This document shows positions 38,117-45,369 of a stretch of 64,000 nt of DNA, piece after piece. The stretch comes from Mycobacterium sp. DL592 (GTDB lineage: Bacteria; Actinomycetota; Actinomycetes; Mycobacteriales; Mycobacteriaceae), in the NCBI RefSeq assembly GCF_011694515.1, contig NZ_CP050192.1, forward strand, positions 98,379 to 162,378, read 5' to 3'. Both the position numbers and the translations under genes were made by a program. The notes below the pieces were generated by a model. That model saw only the letters and a program-made list of their open reading frames with translations, did no database searches and was not told the origin of the DNA. The number at the start of each line of letters is the position of its first letter. Positions within the stretch are counted from its first letter, which is position 1.

Positions 38117-39421
38117 TCAGAACTCCAGCAGGTTGTCGCGGAAGTGTTGGTGCGCGTAGTGCGTGCGCACCAGTCCTCGACGTTGGAGCGCCGGGACCAG
38201 CCCGTCGGTGATCTCGGTGACGTACCTGCGATTTACGCGCATACCGGGTGAGATGAACAGGAAGCCGTCCCCGCCCACCTCTTCCATGATCTCGCCCATG
38301 GTCGCGGCAACCGTATCGGGAGTACCGATCAGATCCACCGCGTCCAGTGGACCGTCGAGAACCAACTGCCGCAACGTCTTTCCGCTGCCACGCTGGACGA
38401 ACTTCTCCAACGAGCCCCGCTCACCGTTGGTGGCGATGTCGTCGGGGAGTGGCTGGTCCAGATCGAACTTCGAGAAGTCGATCTCGGTGACCGCCGAGAG
38501 AATGCCCAGCGACTGCTCGATGTAGTGCGGATCCTCGCTGAGCCGGCGTGCCTTGGCGTGTGCCTCCTCGTCGGTGTCGCCGAGGATCGGGGTCACCAGG
38601 AACAGCACTTTGGCATCGTCGGGTTTGCGGCCGTGTGCGACCAGCCGTTCGCGGATATCGTCGCGGTACTCCTTCATCCCCGCGATACCGGTGGCTGCGG
38701 CGATCACGGTGTCGGCGTACTTCGCCGCGAAGTCACGGCCCTTCGGCGAGCCCCCGGCCTGACTGAAAACCGGCCGACGCTGTGGCGAGGGAACGGTGTT
38801 CAGTGGCCCCCGACTCTTGTAGTACTTGCCCTCGAAGTCGATCGTGTGGACTTTCGTGTGGTCGGCGTACGTGCCGGTCTCTCGATCCAAGACGACCGCG
38901 TCGGGTTCCCACGACTCCCACAATTGGGTGACGAGGTCGACGTATTCGTCGGCCATCTCGTAGCGCAGGTCGTGGGCGTAGAGCTTGTCCAGGCCGAAGT
39001 TCTGAGCCGCACGATCCTCGGCGGAGGTGACGATGTTCCAGCCAAGCCGGCCACCGGTGATGTGGTCGAGGGTCGAGCACAGCCGCGCCAACAGGAACGG
39101 CGGATAGAAGCTGGTGGACAGTGTCACCACGATCCCCAGGTGCGATGTCGCCTGCGCCAGAAGCGGAACCAGCGGAGCAGGGTCATGCTTGGGTGAGAAC
39201 AACGCGTGCTTGAGGTCGGTCTCGAAAGTGCCGCCGTATGCGTCGGAGACCATAAGCTTGTCTTCGAGAATCATGTAGTCGAACTTGGCTCGCTCGAACG
39301 CGCGGGCCAAGTCGACGTAGAAGTCACCGTTCCAGGGGTTTCCCCCGGAACCCCATGGCTCGTTCCATGCGTCGACGACGAAGTTCAGAAACCAGCCGAG
39401 GTGAAAGCGGTTGTCACTCAT
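38117..39421 (-). CDS. FMN-dependent monooxygenase, NtaA/SnaA/DszA family
   Basis: This 434-residue bacterial luciferase-like flavin monooxygenase is typical of the NtaA/SnaA/DszA/SoxA group. Marks are L-G-W-F-L-N-F-V near the start, the family segment S-T-S-F-Y-P-P-F-L-L-A-R, G-G-R-L-G-W-N-I-V-T-S, and the Y-A-D-H-T-K-V-H-T-I-D-F-E-G-K-Y-Y-x-S-R-G-P-L motif. Such enzymes use reduced FMN to split C-S or C-N bonds in nitrilotriacetate, dibenzothiophene sulfone or alkanesulfonates. No flavin reductase gene is adjacent. It lies 46 bases after the NCS1 permease, on the same strand, so a permease plus oxygenase unit is likely. Its neighbourhood next to a cysteine-linked attenuator suggests a sulfur substrate, but a heterocyclic nitrogen source is also possible. 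Confidence 0.86.
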   Translation of the reverse strand: MSDNRFHLGWFLNFVVDAWNEPWGSGGNPWNGDFYVDLARAFERAKFDYMILEDKLMVSDAYGGTFETDLKHALFSPKHDPAPLVPLLAQATSHLGIVVTLSTSFYPPFLLARLCSTLDHITGGRLGWNIVTSAEDRAAQNFGLDKLYAHDLRYEMADEYVDLVTQLWESWEPDAVVLDRETGTYADHTKVHTIDFEGKYYKSRGPLNTVPSPQRRPVFSQAGGSPKGRDFAAKYADTVIAAATGIAGMKEYRDDIRERLVAHGRKPDDAKVLFLVTPILGDTDEEAHAKARRLSEDPHYIEQSLGILSAVTEIDFSKFDLDQPLPDDIATNGERGSLEKFVQRGSGKTLRQLVLDGPLDAVDLIGTPDTVAATMGEIMEEVGGDGFLFISPGMRVNRRYVTEITDGLVPALQRRGLVRTHYAHQHFRDNLLEF

Positions 39422-39467
39422 TGTGGTAAAGCCCCGATCAGTTGTGCTGTGGACGTGGTTGGGATTC

Positions 39468-41051
39468 TCAGGCGAGCAGCCCGCGATCCAGCGGTGGCTG
39501 GTGCTCGCCGGGTTGCGGCGCGCTGTGCTCGGCCAGCGCCTGATTGCTGACCCGGGCGGCCTCGAATTCGCCTGAGAGGTCGAGGTTTCGAGTCAGCGCG
39601 TAGTAAAGGCCGCCGGCGACCAGCAGGCCTGGCACGTAGGAGATGTCAAGACCCCCGATGGCTTCCGCGGCGGGGCCGGTGTAGAACGGCAACAGGGCAA
39701 ACGGAATCATTGCGGCGAATCCGGCCAGGTAGGCGACGATGCCCCGCCAGGCCCACGCACCGTATATTCCGTTGGGGGTGAACAGATCTGCGATCACATA
39801 GTGGCCGCGCCGCACGAAGAAGTAGTCGACTAGGTTGACCGCCGTCCACGGAACCAGCAGATACAGCATCAGCGACAGCGCGTTGCTGGCAGCGTGGATC
39901 ACGTCGGTGCCGAAGGGTAACGCGATCGCGGACCAGACGACGATGCCGCCGACGGTCGCCGCGACGCGCAGTCCGCGGGTCGGGGCGACACGTTTGAACA
40001 GGTCGACTCCGGTGAGGAACTGCAGTGCGACGCTGTAGGCACCGGTGCCCAGGCCGAGAACCAGGGTGGCCGCCGAAAGAAGCGCCAGCAGCGGGCCGAA
40101 GCCGTGCACCACGTGGTCTCCTGAATCACGCAGCGCGACAAGGGCGTCGCTGGCGCCGTAGTGGGCCGCCAACCACGCGCCGATGGCGATCAGCCAGATC
40201 AGCGACACTCCCGCGCCCAGATAAACGCTGGCGACCAGGGTGCGCGGCCTGGTCGTCGCCGGAAGGTAGCGGGTGAAGTCCGACACCACCGGGGCGAATG
40301 CGATGTTGTACGCCGCCGCCACCGAGAACTGGGTGAGGAATGCGGTGAGGACGAAGTGGCTTTCGGCCGGTTCGGGTGTACCTCCGGCGTGGCCGAACAG
40401 GATTGCCCCGCTGAAGACCACGAAGAACGGCAGGGTCGCGTAGAAGACGATCCGGCAGGCGCGGTGCAACTGGTCGTGGCCCCAGATCGCCAGCACCGCG
40501 GCCACCACGTTGATCAGCAGGCCGACCACGATCGGCGACCAGCCGAACACGCCACCGAGTCCCTGAACGGTGAGGATCGTGTTCACGACACCGAAGCCGA
40601 GATAGCAGGCCAGCGACATGATCACGGCCACGATGACGCCGCGGAACCCGAACTGCGCGCGGGACTGGATGATCTGTGGAAGCCCGAGCTGGGGTCCCTG
40701 GGTGGCGTGGAACGCCATGAAGAACGTGCCGAAGAGGACTCCGAGCGTGGCGGCCAGGATGGACCACCACAGCGAGAGGCCCAGCGACGGACCGGTGAAC
40801 CCGAGTGCGACGGAGAAAAAGCTCCAGTTGCCGATGAAGAACAGCGGCGTCACCCGCCAGGCCGAGCCGTGCCTTTCGTCATCCGGAATCCAGTCGATCG
40901 AACGGGTTTCGACGTCCAGTGGTCGCGTGGACGGCGCGGGTGCGAACCGTGGAGTGATGGTCTCCAACTGCGGGACCGTCTTGGTGGCGTTCGCGAGTTG
41001 CCGCGCGGCAAGCGCGCCAAGCGCCTGGGACTCGTTCTGGGCTGACGTCAT
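39468..41051 (-). CDS. NCS1-family permease (nucleobase/heterocycle transporter)
   Basis: This 527-residue transporter has 12 helices of the nucleobase-cation-symport-1 family (CodB/PucI/Mhp1 type). Visible motifs include P-L-F-F-I-G-N-W in helix 1, G-P-Q-L-G-L-P-Q-I-I-Q-S-R-A-Q-F-G in the helix 2-3 loop, and the L-P-x-T-T-R-P-R-T-L loop. It precedes the flavin monooxygenase by 46 bases and diverges from the poly-Cys leader at 41179. Members import uracil, allantoin, hydantoins or cytosine, so the pair may degrade a heterocycle. The start is ATG 41051. Confidence 0.88.
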   Translation of the reverse strand: MTSAQNESQALGALAARQLANATKTVPQLETITPRFAPAPSTRPLDVETRSIDWIPDDERHGSAWRVTPLFFIGNWSFFSVALGFTGPSLGLSLWWSILAATLGVLFGTFFMAFHATQGPQLGLPQIIQSRAQFGFRGVIVAVIMSLACYLGFGVVNTILTVQGLGGVFGWSPIVVGLLINVVAAVLAIWGHDQLHRACRIVFYATLPFFVVFSGAILFGHAGGTPEPAESHFVLTAFLTQFSVAAAYNIAFAPVVSDFTRYLPATTRPRTLVASVYLGAGVSLIWLIAIGAWLAAHYGASDALVALRDSGDHVVHGFGPLLALLSAATLVLGLGTGAYSVALQFLTGVDLFKRVAPTRGLRVAATVGGIVVWSAIALPFGTDVIHAASNALSLMLYLLVPWTAVNLVDYFFVRRGHYVIADLFTPNGIYGAWAWRGIVAYLAGFAAMIPFALLPFYTGPAAEAIGGLDISYVPGLLVAGGLYYALTRNLDLSGEFEAARVSNQALAEHSAPQPGEHQPPLDRGLLA

Positions 41052-41070
41052 TGTGGTTCCTCCCGACTAA

Positions 41071-41081
41071 TGGACGGTCCA
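41071..41081. promoter_or_regulatory. Short palindrome upstream of the NCS1 permease
   Basis: TGGAC-G-GTCCA is a perfect 5+5 palindrome 19 bases before the permease start, in a region where GntR-type repressors often bind. No regulator gene is adjacent, so the binder is unknown. It could also be chance. Confidence 0.35.
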
Positions 41082-41143
41082 ATCATGGTCTGCCGATGAT
41101 GCTGCTGCACAGATTTGGATGTCATCGTGATGCGAACCCCCAT

Positions 41144-41171
41144 GTGACTCCTGCCCGACATCGCGTATGGT
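41144..41171 (+). promoter_or_regulatory. Putative promoter of the poly-Cys leader and thioester-like gene
   Basis: A TATGGT hexamer at 41166-41171 fits the mycobacterial -10 pattern TANNNT and lies eight bases before the ATG at 41179, the distance expected for leaderless transcription. A weak -35-like GTGACT at 41144-41149 lies 16 bases upstream. The promoter is inferred by position; no start site was measured. Confidence 0.5.
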
Positions 41172-41178
41172 ATGGAGC

Positions 41179-41250
41179 ATGCAACAGCACGCTCCGCTGC
41201 GCTTTGTCTCCACGCGCTGCCTTGACGTGCACTTCTGTTGTTGTTGTTGA
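41179..41250 (+). CDS. Poly-cysteine leader peptide (23 residues), likely attenuator
   Basis: This very short frame of 24 codons begins at ATG 41179 and ends F-C-C-C-C-stop with TGT TGT TGT TGT TGA; it also has one internal Cys (S-T-R-C). Four consecutive Cys codons just before the stop have no reason other than sensing Cys-tRNA, because Cys is one of the rarest residues in these proteomes. In mycobacteria, leaderless poly-Cys short frames are reported to act as cysteine-responsive attenuators. An in-frame ATG also exists at 41167, but the TATGGT -10 box overlaps it, so 41179 is preferred. The next gene starts 90 bases further on. Confidence 0.82.
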   Translation: MQQHAPLRFVSTRCLDVHFCCCC

Positions 41251-41336
41251 TTCTTCTGACGCCGTAAATCCCTGCGCTCAGCCCGCCGCCTTTAGGCGCG
41301 TTGATCTGCGCTGTCGACGTATCCAGAGAGATCAAC
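41246..41336 (+). promoter_or_regulatory. Predicted long-range pairing that hides the Shine-Dalgarno site
   Basis: GTTGATTCTTCTG (41246-41258), covering the last Cys codon and the stop of the leader, can pair with CAGAGAGATCAAC (41324-41336). By eye this gives ten Watson-Crick pairs, two G-U pairs and one mismatch (C41253-A41329). The second strand contains the putative Shine-Dalgarno AGAGAG (41325-41330) for the gene at 41340. A ribosome held on the Cys codons would cover the first strand and free that site, while a ribosome that finishes and leaves lets the pairing form. The folding energy was not computed; other hairpins in the 41281-41310 segment may compete. Confidence 0.62.
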
Positions 41337-41339
41337 CCG

Positions 41340-42614
41340 ATGACTACCTTCGCTGTCCCAGTCCACGCTGTCGCGCCGGTCGCCGCCCGGCGCCGGGTGA
41401 GCCCGACGCCGTCCGTCGACCTGTCGCGGATGACCCGGTACCGCCCGGGCACGTACTCGCACACCGTGGACACCATCGTGTTCACCGACGGCACCTCGGC
41501 GCGCACGGACCTGATCCGGCTCAACCCGAACATCGAGGCATACTCCCTGGACTTCGCCGGTGTCTCACCGAGCCGACCGTCGCGCTACCGCGCCGATACC
41601 TGGTCGGCAGTGCCGCACCTGCGAGCCCGCGCCCACGAGGCCGAGGTCGACTGGATTCTGCGTAACTCCTTCCCGACGCTGTCCACCAGTGCGATCAGCC
41701 GCCGGCTGCGCGCCGCCGGCTACCCGCTCGGCACCCGCAACATCGCCGAGCACGAGGCCATCGCCGGCACCCAAGCCGCCATCTGGCGGCTGACCAACGG
41801 ACTCGAACTCGACGACCGTCCGCTCAACGTCCCGGCTCACGTTCTGCACACCAGTGACTCGGTGCACGTCGAGTTCGACGGCGAGCGGCAGCTGTCCGGC
41901 TACCACGCGGTCGTCTCGTCGAGCACCGGCGCGGTGCTGAGACTTCAGAAGTCGGCAGATGCGGTGGTCTGGGAGGACGTGCCGACCTCACACCTGCAGG
42001 TGACCGAAGGAGTGGGCCCGGTCAGCAAGACGCTCGGCGTCGGCAGCACGATCTCGGACAACCGCACCCACCGCGGCGGCCAGGGATTCCGCCACTACCG
42101 GCTGCTCATCGACGGGGACGCCACCGTCAGCGAGTTGAGCTTCGACCTCCACGGCTCGCGGACCTACCGCAACGCCGAGCCCGTCGTCCATCTCTACGAC
42201 TACCTGCTCGCCGGGGCCCGGTCGGCGGCACGGCAGACGGTGACCCCGTCGCTGCTGGCGTCCTCCGCCGGCGTCGACGGTTCGGTGGTGGGCCCGTTCC
42301 GGCTGGCCGCCACCGACGCCGCTGCGATCAGGGTGTCCGACGGTCACACCGTGGTCGACGCCGACGGACTGGAGATCACCGAGCCGCTGGATCCCGGCGC
42401 CGAGTTCTATCTGAGGGTGCTCCCCGGATCATCGGGTGCGACCCTGACCATCGAGGTGCCCGGCCGGGCGGGCGGATTCGGTGGCCGGGTGATCACGGGC
42501 GTCGCCCGTGACGAGGTGGCCGGTGGCTACACGCCCCTGGCCCTGGCCGTCCCCGCCCAGCTGGTGGTCGAGTTCGACGTCGAGTGGGCCGCAGCGGTCG
42601 CAACCGCTCTGTAA
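41340..42614 (+). CDS. Thioester-domain-like (TED) surface-type protein, sulfur-free
   Basis: This 424-residue protein starts at ATG 41340. Residues ~35-155 match the bacterial thioester (TED/TQXA) domain: I-E-A-Y-S-L-D-F (68-69 = Y-S) where active members have Y-C, then W-I-L-R-N-S-F-P (105-112) and G-T-Q-A-A-I-W (143-149), which holds the crosslinking Gln145. The Cys is replaced by Ser69. The rest looks like a beta-rich repeat region of unknown fold. The whole protein has no Cys and only two Met (residues 1 and 31). No signal peptide, LPXTG or membrane helix is visible, so export is unclear. It follows the poly-Cys leader, which is expected to switch it on when cysteine is scarce. Confidence 0.75.
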   Translation: MTTFAVPVHAVAPVAARRRVSPTPSVDLSRMTRYRPGTYSHTVDTIVFTDGTSARTDLIRLNPNIEAYSLDFAGVSPSRPSRYRADTWSAVPHLRARAHEAEVDWILRNSFPTLSTSAISRRLRAAGYPLGTRNIAEHEAIAGTQAAIWRLTNGLELDDRPLNVPAHVLHTSDSVHVEFDGERQLSGYHAVVSSSTGAVLRLQKSADAVVWEDVPTSHLQVTEGVGPVSKTLGVGSTISDNRTHRGGQGFRHYRLLIDGDATVSELSFDLHGSRTYRNAEPVVHLYDYLLAGARSAARQTVTPSLLASSAGVDGSVVGPFRLAATDAAAIRVSDGHTVVDADGLEITEPLDPGAEFYLRVLPGSSGATLTIEVPGRAGGFGGRVITGVARDEVAGGYTPLALAVPAQLVVEFDVEWAAAVATAL

Positions 42615-42655
42615 CGCTGGCTGACGCTGTCGGCGGGCGGTCGTACCGTGGTGCC

Positions 42656-43240
42656 ATGGGTTACGAATTCACCGCAGGACCCGAAGCTGCACCGACCGAC
42701 GAGCTGGCCAGCGCCGAGGCGACGCTGACAGTGCTCCAACAGGCGGTGCACGGCATCGCCACCGACGACCTGTCCAAACAGACCCCGTGCCGCAAATTCG
42801 ATGTCGCCGGTCTCACCGACCACGTCTTGAACTCCATCACGTTGCTCGGCCAGGCCGCCGGGGCCGAGATCCCCGACCGCAACACCGACGACTCCGTGGA
42901 GCGTCAGATCATCGCGGCCGCCCGTCCCGCGCTGGACGCCTGGCACCGGCGCGGACTGGAGGGGACGGTGCCGTTCGGCCCGGGTGAGGCGCCCGCCGCC
43001 TACATGGCAGGCATTCTCTCGCTCGAATTCCTGGTCCACGCTTGGGATTACGCGGCGGCGACCGGTAAGCCGGTGAAGGCGCCGGACACGCTGGTGGACT
43101 ACGTCTCGGGCCTGGTGCAGCGCGTCGTCACCCCGGAGGGCCGGGCGCGTGCCGGCTTCGACGACCCCGTCGAGGTCCCGGCGGACGCGTCGGCGCTGGA
43201 CCGGCTAGTCGCGTTCACCGGCCGGGTGCCGGTCAGCTGA
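42656..43240 (+). CDS. TIGR03086-family protein (mycothiol-dependent isomerase-like DinB fold)
   Basis: This 194-residue protein is from the maleylpyruvate isomerase N-terminal/DinB-like fold group (TIGR03086, as Rv3773c). It has the T-P-C-R-K-F-D-V-A-G-L-T-D-H segment, the usual early helix end with a metal-binding His, and later E-F-L-V-H-A-W-D-Y-A-A-A-T-G. The pattern of two His and one Glu/Asp is typical of these metal-dependent enzymes, which act on mycothiol adducts. The substrate is unknown. The last eight bases overlap the convergent hisC2 gene. Confidence 0.84.
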   Translation: MGYEFTAGPEAAPTDELASAEATLTVLQQAVHGIATDDLSKQTPCRKFDVAGLTDHVLNSITLLGQAAGAEIPDRNTDDSVERQIIAAARPALDAWHRRGLEGTVPFGPGEAPAAYMAGILSLEFLVHAWDYAAATGKPVKAPDTLVDYVSGLVQRVVTPEGRARAGFDDPVEVPADASALDRLVAFTGRVPVS

Positions 43241-44291
43241 CGGTCTTGATCCAGTCGGCGGCGAAGGCCAGGAAGGTGTCGTTCTCCTCGGGCGCCCCGA
43301 TGGTCACCCGGACGCCGTCGGTGCCGTAGGGGCGGACCAACACGCGCGCGTTGGCGGCCTGCTCGACGAAATCCAGTGTGTGCTCGGCCAGTGGCAGCCA
43401 CACGAAGTTCGCCTGGGTGGGCGGGAACGTGTAGCCCAGATCGGACAGCGCCGCGGTGACCCGGCGGCGCTCGGCGACGACGGCGTCGGTGCGGGCCATC
43501 AACTCGTCGGCGGCGTGCACCGACGCGATCGCCGCGGCCTGCGACACCGTGGTGGCAGTGAACGGCACGTAGACCTTGCCCAGTGCGGTGATCACGTCCG
43601 GATCGCCGACCGCGTAGCCCACCCGAAGCCCGGCCAGGCCGTAGGCCTTGGAAAAGGTCCTTAGCACAACCACATTCGGGTAGGTGCGGGCCAGCCCCAC
43701 GCTGTCGGGGACCAGGCCGTCGCGGATGTACTCGACATAAGCCTCGTCGATGACGACGAGGATGTCCGACGGCACCGCGGCGACGAACCGGGCCAGCTCG
43801 TCAGGGTCGACGACCGTCGAGGTGGGGTTGTTCGGGTTGCAGACGAAGATCAGCCGGGTGCGGTCGGTGATCGCGGCCAGCATGGCGTCCAGGTCGAAGG
43901 TGTGATCCCGCAGCGGGATCTGGACCGGCGTGGCGCCGGCGACCCGCACCTGGAGCGGGTAGATCTCGAAGCTGCGCCAGCCGAAAATCACCTCGTCGCC
44001 GACGCTGGAGGTGATCTGGATGAGCTGCTGGCACAGGCTCACCGAACCGCAGCCGACCGCGATGTTCTCGGGCGCGACATCGACATGCTTGGCCAGTTGT
44101 TCCTTGAGTTCGATGTAGCCGTTGTCGGGGTAGCGGTTGATGGTCTCGGCGGCCGCCGCGATGGCCTCCCGGACGCTGGGCAGCGGGCCGTGCACGGTCT
44201 CGTTGCTGGCCAGCTTGATCGCGCCCGGCACAGTCTTGCCCGGGGTGTAGGCCGGAATATCAGCCAGTTCGGGGCGCAGACGAGCGGTCAC
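43233..44291 (-). CDS. hisC2: Histidinol-phosphate/aromatic amino acid aminotransferase HisC2
   Basis: This 352-residue class I/II aminotransferase (Rv3772 position) has L-A-S-N-E-T near the N-terminus, C-N-P-N-N-P-T-S (~160-167), V-I-D-E-A-Y-V-E-Y and the PLP lysine in F-S-K-A-Y-G-L-A-G-L-R. It interconverts 2-oxo acids, Glu and histidinol-phosphate or phenylalanine/tyrosine. The start is GTG 44291 (matches the 353-residue M. tuberculosis protein); an ATG at 44330 would add 13 residues. It is convergent with, and overlaps by eight bases, the TIGR03086 gene, which is unusual but not harmful. Confidence 0.9.
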   Translation of the reverse strand: MTARLRPELADIPAYTPGKTVPGAIKLASNETVHGPLPSVREAIAAAAETINRYPDNGYIELKEQLAKHVDVAPENIAVGCGSVSLCQQLIQITSSVGDEVIFGWRSFEIYPLQVRVAGATPVQIPLRDHTFDLDAMLAAITDRTRLIFVCNPNNPTSTVVDPDELARFVAAVPSDILVVIDEAYVEYIRDGLVPDSVGLARTYPNVVVLRTFSKAYGLAGLRVGYAVGDPDVITALGKVYVPFTATTVSQAAAIASVHAADELMARTDAVVAERRRVTAALSDLGYTFPPTQANFVWLPLAEHTLDFVEQAANARVLVRPYGTDGVRVTIGAPEENDTFLAFAADWIKTVS

Positions 44292-44408
44292 GTGCCCAAG
44301 TCTAGGGGCCCGGCGGAACCGCTTTGCCATCGGTTATCTCGGCTGTGTACTCTCATCCATCGGCGGTTCCGGGGCAGCAGTAGGGCTCCGGTACGCTGAG
44401 TAGGTTCA

Positions 44409-44497
44409 GGAGGCGTGCCAGAGCGGCCGAATGGGACTCACTGCTAATGAGTTGTCCCCCTTAAAGGGGACCGGAGGTTCAAATCCTCTCGCCTCCG
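44409..44497 (+). tRNA. tRNA-Ser (anticodon GCT)
   Basis: This is an 89-base class II tRNA. The acceptor pairs GGAGGCG with CGCCTCC, and the discriminator is G. The anticodon loop CTGCTAA, with GCT at 44443-44445, sits in an ACTCA/TGAGT stem. The long variable arm TCCCCCTTAAAGGGGA forms a hairpin. It lies just upstream of tRNA-Arg. Confidence 0.97.
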
Positions 44498-44540
44498 CCG
44501 CGGCTGACTCGTCAGCCACGAACACAACTGAAGATGTAAG

Positions 44541-44613
44541 GCGCCCGTAGCTCAACGGATAGAGCATCTGACTACGGATCAGAAGGTTAGGGGTTCGAAT
44601 CCCTTCGGGCGCA
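44541..44613 (+). tRNA. tRNA-Arg (anticodon ACG)
   Basis: This is a 73-base tRNA. The acceptor pairs GCGCCCG with CGGGCGC, and the discriminator is A. The anticodon loop CTACGGA has ACG at 44574-44576 within TCTGA/TCAGA. The wobble A would be modified to inosine, reading CGU/CGC/CGA. It lies 44 bases after tRNA-Ser(GCT), so the two may be co-transcribed. Confidence 0.97.
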
Positions 44614-44636
44614 CTCAGCTGCTGGGCCGGACCGCG

Positions 44637-44927
44637 TCAGTACGCTCCGGCGTTCTCACCCATGTCGGTGTACTGCGGGACGTTCGGCTGCGGCACGTTC
44701 CCGGTGCCGCCAGCGTTCTCGCCCTTTTTCCAGTACAGGTCGTCGGTGGGCAGGGGAGCCGGCCCAGTGCCCTGGGCGTTCTCATTGGCATCCCAGTAGT
44801 ACGGCTCGTTGGGGTCGGGCCACTGCAGGGTGCTGCCGGAGTCGTCAGCTGCTGCCGTCGCCGCCGGGGCCAGCAGGATTCCGGCCGCCGCCACGAGTGC
44901 CAGACCCACAGTTCGTACACAGACCAT
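44637..44927 (-). CDS. Small secreted repeat protein, function unknown
   Basis: This is a 96-residue protein from ATG 44927 with a Sec signal peptide ending near A-A-T-A-A-A-D-D. The mature part consists of three imperfect repeats, each aromatic (Y-Y-W-D, L-Y-W-K-K, Q-Y-T-D) followed by ...E-N-A-x-G-T-G... or G-E-N-A. The spacers are Pro-rich, and the mature part has no Cys. It is convergent with the tRNA pair. Such small secreted repeat proteins are poorly known; it might bind carbohydrate or peptidoglycan, but nothing proves it. Confidence 0.65.
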   Translation of the reverse strand: MVCVRTVGLALVAAAGILLAPAATAAADDSGSTLQWPDPNEPYYWDANENAQGTGPAPLPTDDLYWKKGENAGGTGNVPQPNVPQYTDMGENAGAY

Positions 44928-44976
44928 AGGAACAATGGTGGCCGACAAAACCTATCTGCGGCAGCTTTCAGGTGAA

Positions 44977-45306
44977 CTAGGAGCGGTTCTGCGCCGGGAT
45001 CGTCGGTTCGGCCGCCTGGACGCGCCGCGTCCGCAGCCTGCGGGCGACGTAGCGCAGCGCCTGCAGCTGCAGGACACCCACCACGACGACGGGCCACAGC
45101 GCGCCCGCCACGAGGGCGGCAGCTGCCCGGACCGCCTCACTGGGCGCGTCAAGGGATTGGAAGCGGTGGCTCGCATGCCAGGTGACGGCCGCGGCGACGA
45201 TCGCCACTGCGAGGTACAGCGCAATCCACACCGGACTACACCTCCTCGGCTCGCGCGCACCTAACCCACCCAGGGTGCCAGATTTCTCTGTGGCGGGTAT
45301 AGCCAA
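44977..45306 (-). CDS. Small membrane protein, function unknown
   Basis: This is a 109-residue protein with two predicted membrane helices, W-I-A-L-Y-L-A-V-A-I-V-A-A-A-V and a second one at ~65-82 (A-A-L-V-A-G-A-L-W-P-V-V-V-V-G-V), then a basic Arg-rich C-terminus facing the cytoplasm. The first ~25 residues look non-conserved, so a GTG at 45231 (starting V-W-I-A-L) is an alternative start giving 84 residues. It ends 50 bases before the small secreted protein. No family name is known to me. Confidence 0.55.
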   Translation of the reverse strand: MAIPATEKSGTLGGLGAREPRRCSPVWIALYLAVAIVAAAVTWHASHRFQSLDAPSEAVRAAAALVAGALWPVVVVGVLQLQALRYVARRLRTRRVQAAEPTIPAQNRS

Positions 45307-45369
45307 CCGCCGTGAAAGACCTGAGAGGTGCCCGATCGGTGCCGGGCTTCATCGTTGCGTGACAATCAC

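Noticed and set aside
41236..41250. TGTTGTTGTTGT as a simple microsatellite
   Set aside because: Only four copies, in frame with an ATG and ended directly by a stop, with a -10 box at leaderless distance. The pairing to the downstream ribosome site gives a better explanation.
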